Shown: positions 12,260 to 13,151 of the stretch, piece after piece
Position numbering within the stretch: the stretch's first letter is position 1
How the letters are laid out: the number at the start of each line of letters is the position of its first letter
NCBI GenBank assembly: GCA_037969115.1
Contig: JBBKWQ010000290.1
Span: 1-13,151 of the forward strand
Length of the DNA stretch: 13,151 nucleotides
Source: JBBKWQ01 sp037969115
Lineage (GTDB): Bacteria > Actinomycetota > Acidimicrobiia > Acidimicrobiales > Ilumatobacteraceae
Direction of reading: 5' to 3'
The notes under the pieces: generated by a model
Seen by the model: only the letters and a program-made list of their open reading frames with translations
Told to the model about the DNA's origin: nothing
Databases searched by the model: none
Program-made: the position numbers and the translations under genes

Positions 12260-13151
12260 TTGTCCGACACCTCGACCACCTCCTCCAACACGAACCCGGA
12301 AATGGGTACGTTCGACGAGGAGGGCAATTACACACCCCGTCAGGTCACCGCTGATGACCTCGGCATGAGCTTCGCCGACGCCATCGACGGCACGATCGTG
12401 GAAGTCGAAGACGGCCAAATCGTCAACGGCACCGTCGTGAAGATCGATCAGGACGAAGTGTTGGTCGACATCGGGTACAAGAGCGAGGGTGTCATTCCGT
12501 CGCGTGAGCTGAGCATCCGCAACGACGTGAATCCGGCCGAGATCGTCTCGATCGGCGAAGCGATCGAAGCGCTCGTCATCACCAAGGAAGACAAAGAGGG
12601 CCGACTGGTCCTGTCGAAGAAGCGTGCGCAGTACGAGCGTGCGTGGGGCGACATCGAGGCCAAGAAGGAAGCCGACGAGATCGTCGAAGGTCCCGTCATC
12701 GAGGTCGTCAAGGGCGGCCTCATCGTCGACATCGGTCTGCGTGGCTTCCTGCCCGCATCGCTGGTCGAGCTGCGCCGCGTTCGCGACCTCCAGCCGTACG
12801 TCGGCACCCAGGTCCAGGCCAAGATCATCGAGCTCGACAAGAACCGCAACAACGTCGTGCTGTCTCGCCGTGCGTACTTGGAAGAGACGCAGAAGGAGAC
12901 CCGCGACCAGTTCCTCAACAACCTCAAGATCGGCGAGGTCCGCAAGGGCGTCGTGTCGTCGGTGGTCAGCTTCGGTGCGTTCGTCGATCTGGGCGGCATG
13001 GACGGGCTCATCCACGTCAGCGAGCTGTCGTGGAAGCACGTCGACCATCCGGGTTCGGTCGTCACGGTCGGCGACGAGGTCACCGTGCAGGTGCTCGACG
13101 TCGACTTCAGCCGTGAGCGCATCAGCCTCTCGCTGAAGGCCACGCAGCAAG
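12260..13151 (+). CDS. rpsA: 30S ribosomal protein S1, 5' part
   Basis: S1 binds mRNA and helps the 30S subunit start translation. The frame runs off the window end; 297 codons are seen. Three OB-fold S1 repeats are visible: about residues 52-122 (VNGTVVKIDQDEVLVDIGYK), 135-205 (VIEVVKGGLIVDIGLRGFLP) and 220-297 (GVVSSVVSFGAFVDLGGMDG, then ELSWKHVDHP). The sequence is very close to actinobacterial S1. The TTG at 12260 is preferred as start because third codon positions switch abruptly from A/T before it to nearly all G/C after it, and because MSDTSTTSS resembles the Ser/Thr-rich N termini of actinobacterial S1. The ATG at 12302 is the alternative. Neither start has an SD; the TTG is preceded by a U-rich tract (12251-12261). 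Confidence 0.93.
   Translation, partial: MSDTSTTSSNTNPEMGTFDEEGNYTPRQVTADDLGMSFADAIDGTIVEVEDGQIVNGTVVKIDQDEVLVDIGYKSEGVIPSRELSIRNDVNPAEIVSIGEAIEALVITKEDKEGRLVLSKKRAQYERAWGDIEAKKEADEIVEGPVIEVVKGGLIVDIGLRGFLPASLVELRRVRDLQPYVGTQVQAKIIELDKNRNNVVLSRRAYLEETQKETRDQFLNNLKIGEVRKGVVSSVVSFGAFVDLGGMDGLIHVSELSWKHVDHPGSVVTVGDEVTVQVLDVDFSRERISLSLKATQQ

Noticed and set aside
12059..13150. 363-codon minus-strand frame over rpsA
   Set aside because: Asp/Val/Leu-rich mirror of the strongly conserved S1 coding sequence; no motifs.
1..13151. CRISPR array, insertion sequence, prophage or defence system
   Set aside because: I looked for regularly spaced repeats, transposase motifs and terminal inverted repeats and saw none; the repeats at 2311-2627 differ from one another and are too few.

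Overview
The window is high-GC chromosomal DNA from an actinobacterium. The translated S1, PolA and ANTAR-regulator sequences look actinobacterial, and the style of the genes points to Acidimicrobiia (an Ilumatobacter-like organism). That class assignment is inference; no 16S gene is present. From memory, the order trpB-trpA ... ANTAR regulator-polA-rpsA matches the backbone around Rv1612-Rv1630 of Mycobacterium tuberculosis. Here a type II fatty-acid synthase (FAS-II) cluster and a lipoprotein gene lie inside that backbone.

Layout. 1-1480 (+): the 3' end of trpB, then trpA with an ATGA overlap (last steps of tryptophan synthesis). 1611-2207 (+): a fasciclin-domain lipoprotein closed by a strong hairpin terminator (2242-2285). 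2286-2662: a gene-free stretch with three closely spaced repeat structures. 2663-3079 (+): fabZ, with an apparently leaderless start. 3098-7449 (-): a compact operon read fabD-fabH-fabG-acpP-fabF, which with fabZ gives malonyl loading, initiation, elongation, reduction and dehydration plus the carrier protein; only the enoyl reductase is absent. 7450-7612: an intergenic region with outward-facing promoter signals. 7613-7689 (+): a tRNA with anticodon CAA but a short variable loop. 7781-8065 (+): a small coiled-coil protein. 8188-8766 (+): a receiver-ANTAR response regulator resembling PdtaR. 8777-11455 (+): DNA polymerase I with a dead proofreading domain. 11463-12176 (+): a class I SAM methyltransferase. 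12260-13151 (+): the 5' part of rpsA, cut by the window end.

Most of the window is core metabolism and information processing. I found no transposon, CRISPR array, phage gene or defence system, and no wholly new multi-gene system. The points most worth a second look are: FabD carries a C-terminal biotinyl/lipoyl-like domain that lacks the modifiable lysine; the CAA tRNA has class I architecture; the regulator's own leader contains a hexaloop hairpin of the ANTAR-target type; rpsA appears to start at TTG with no Shine-Dalgarno (SD) sequence, after a U-rich tract and a 5'-terminal stem-loop; and the lipoprotein SD is perfectly complementary to an upstream segment.
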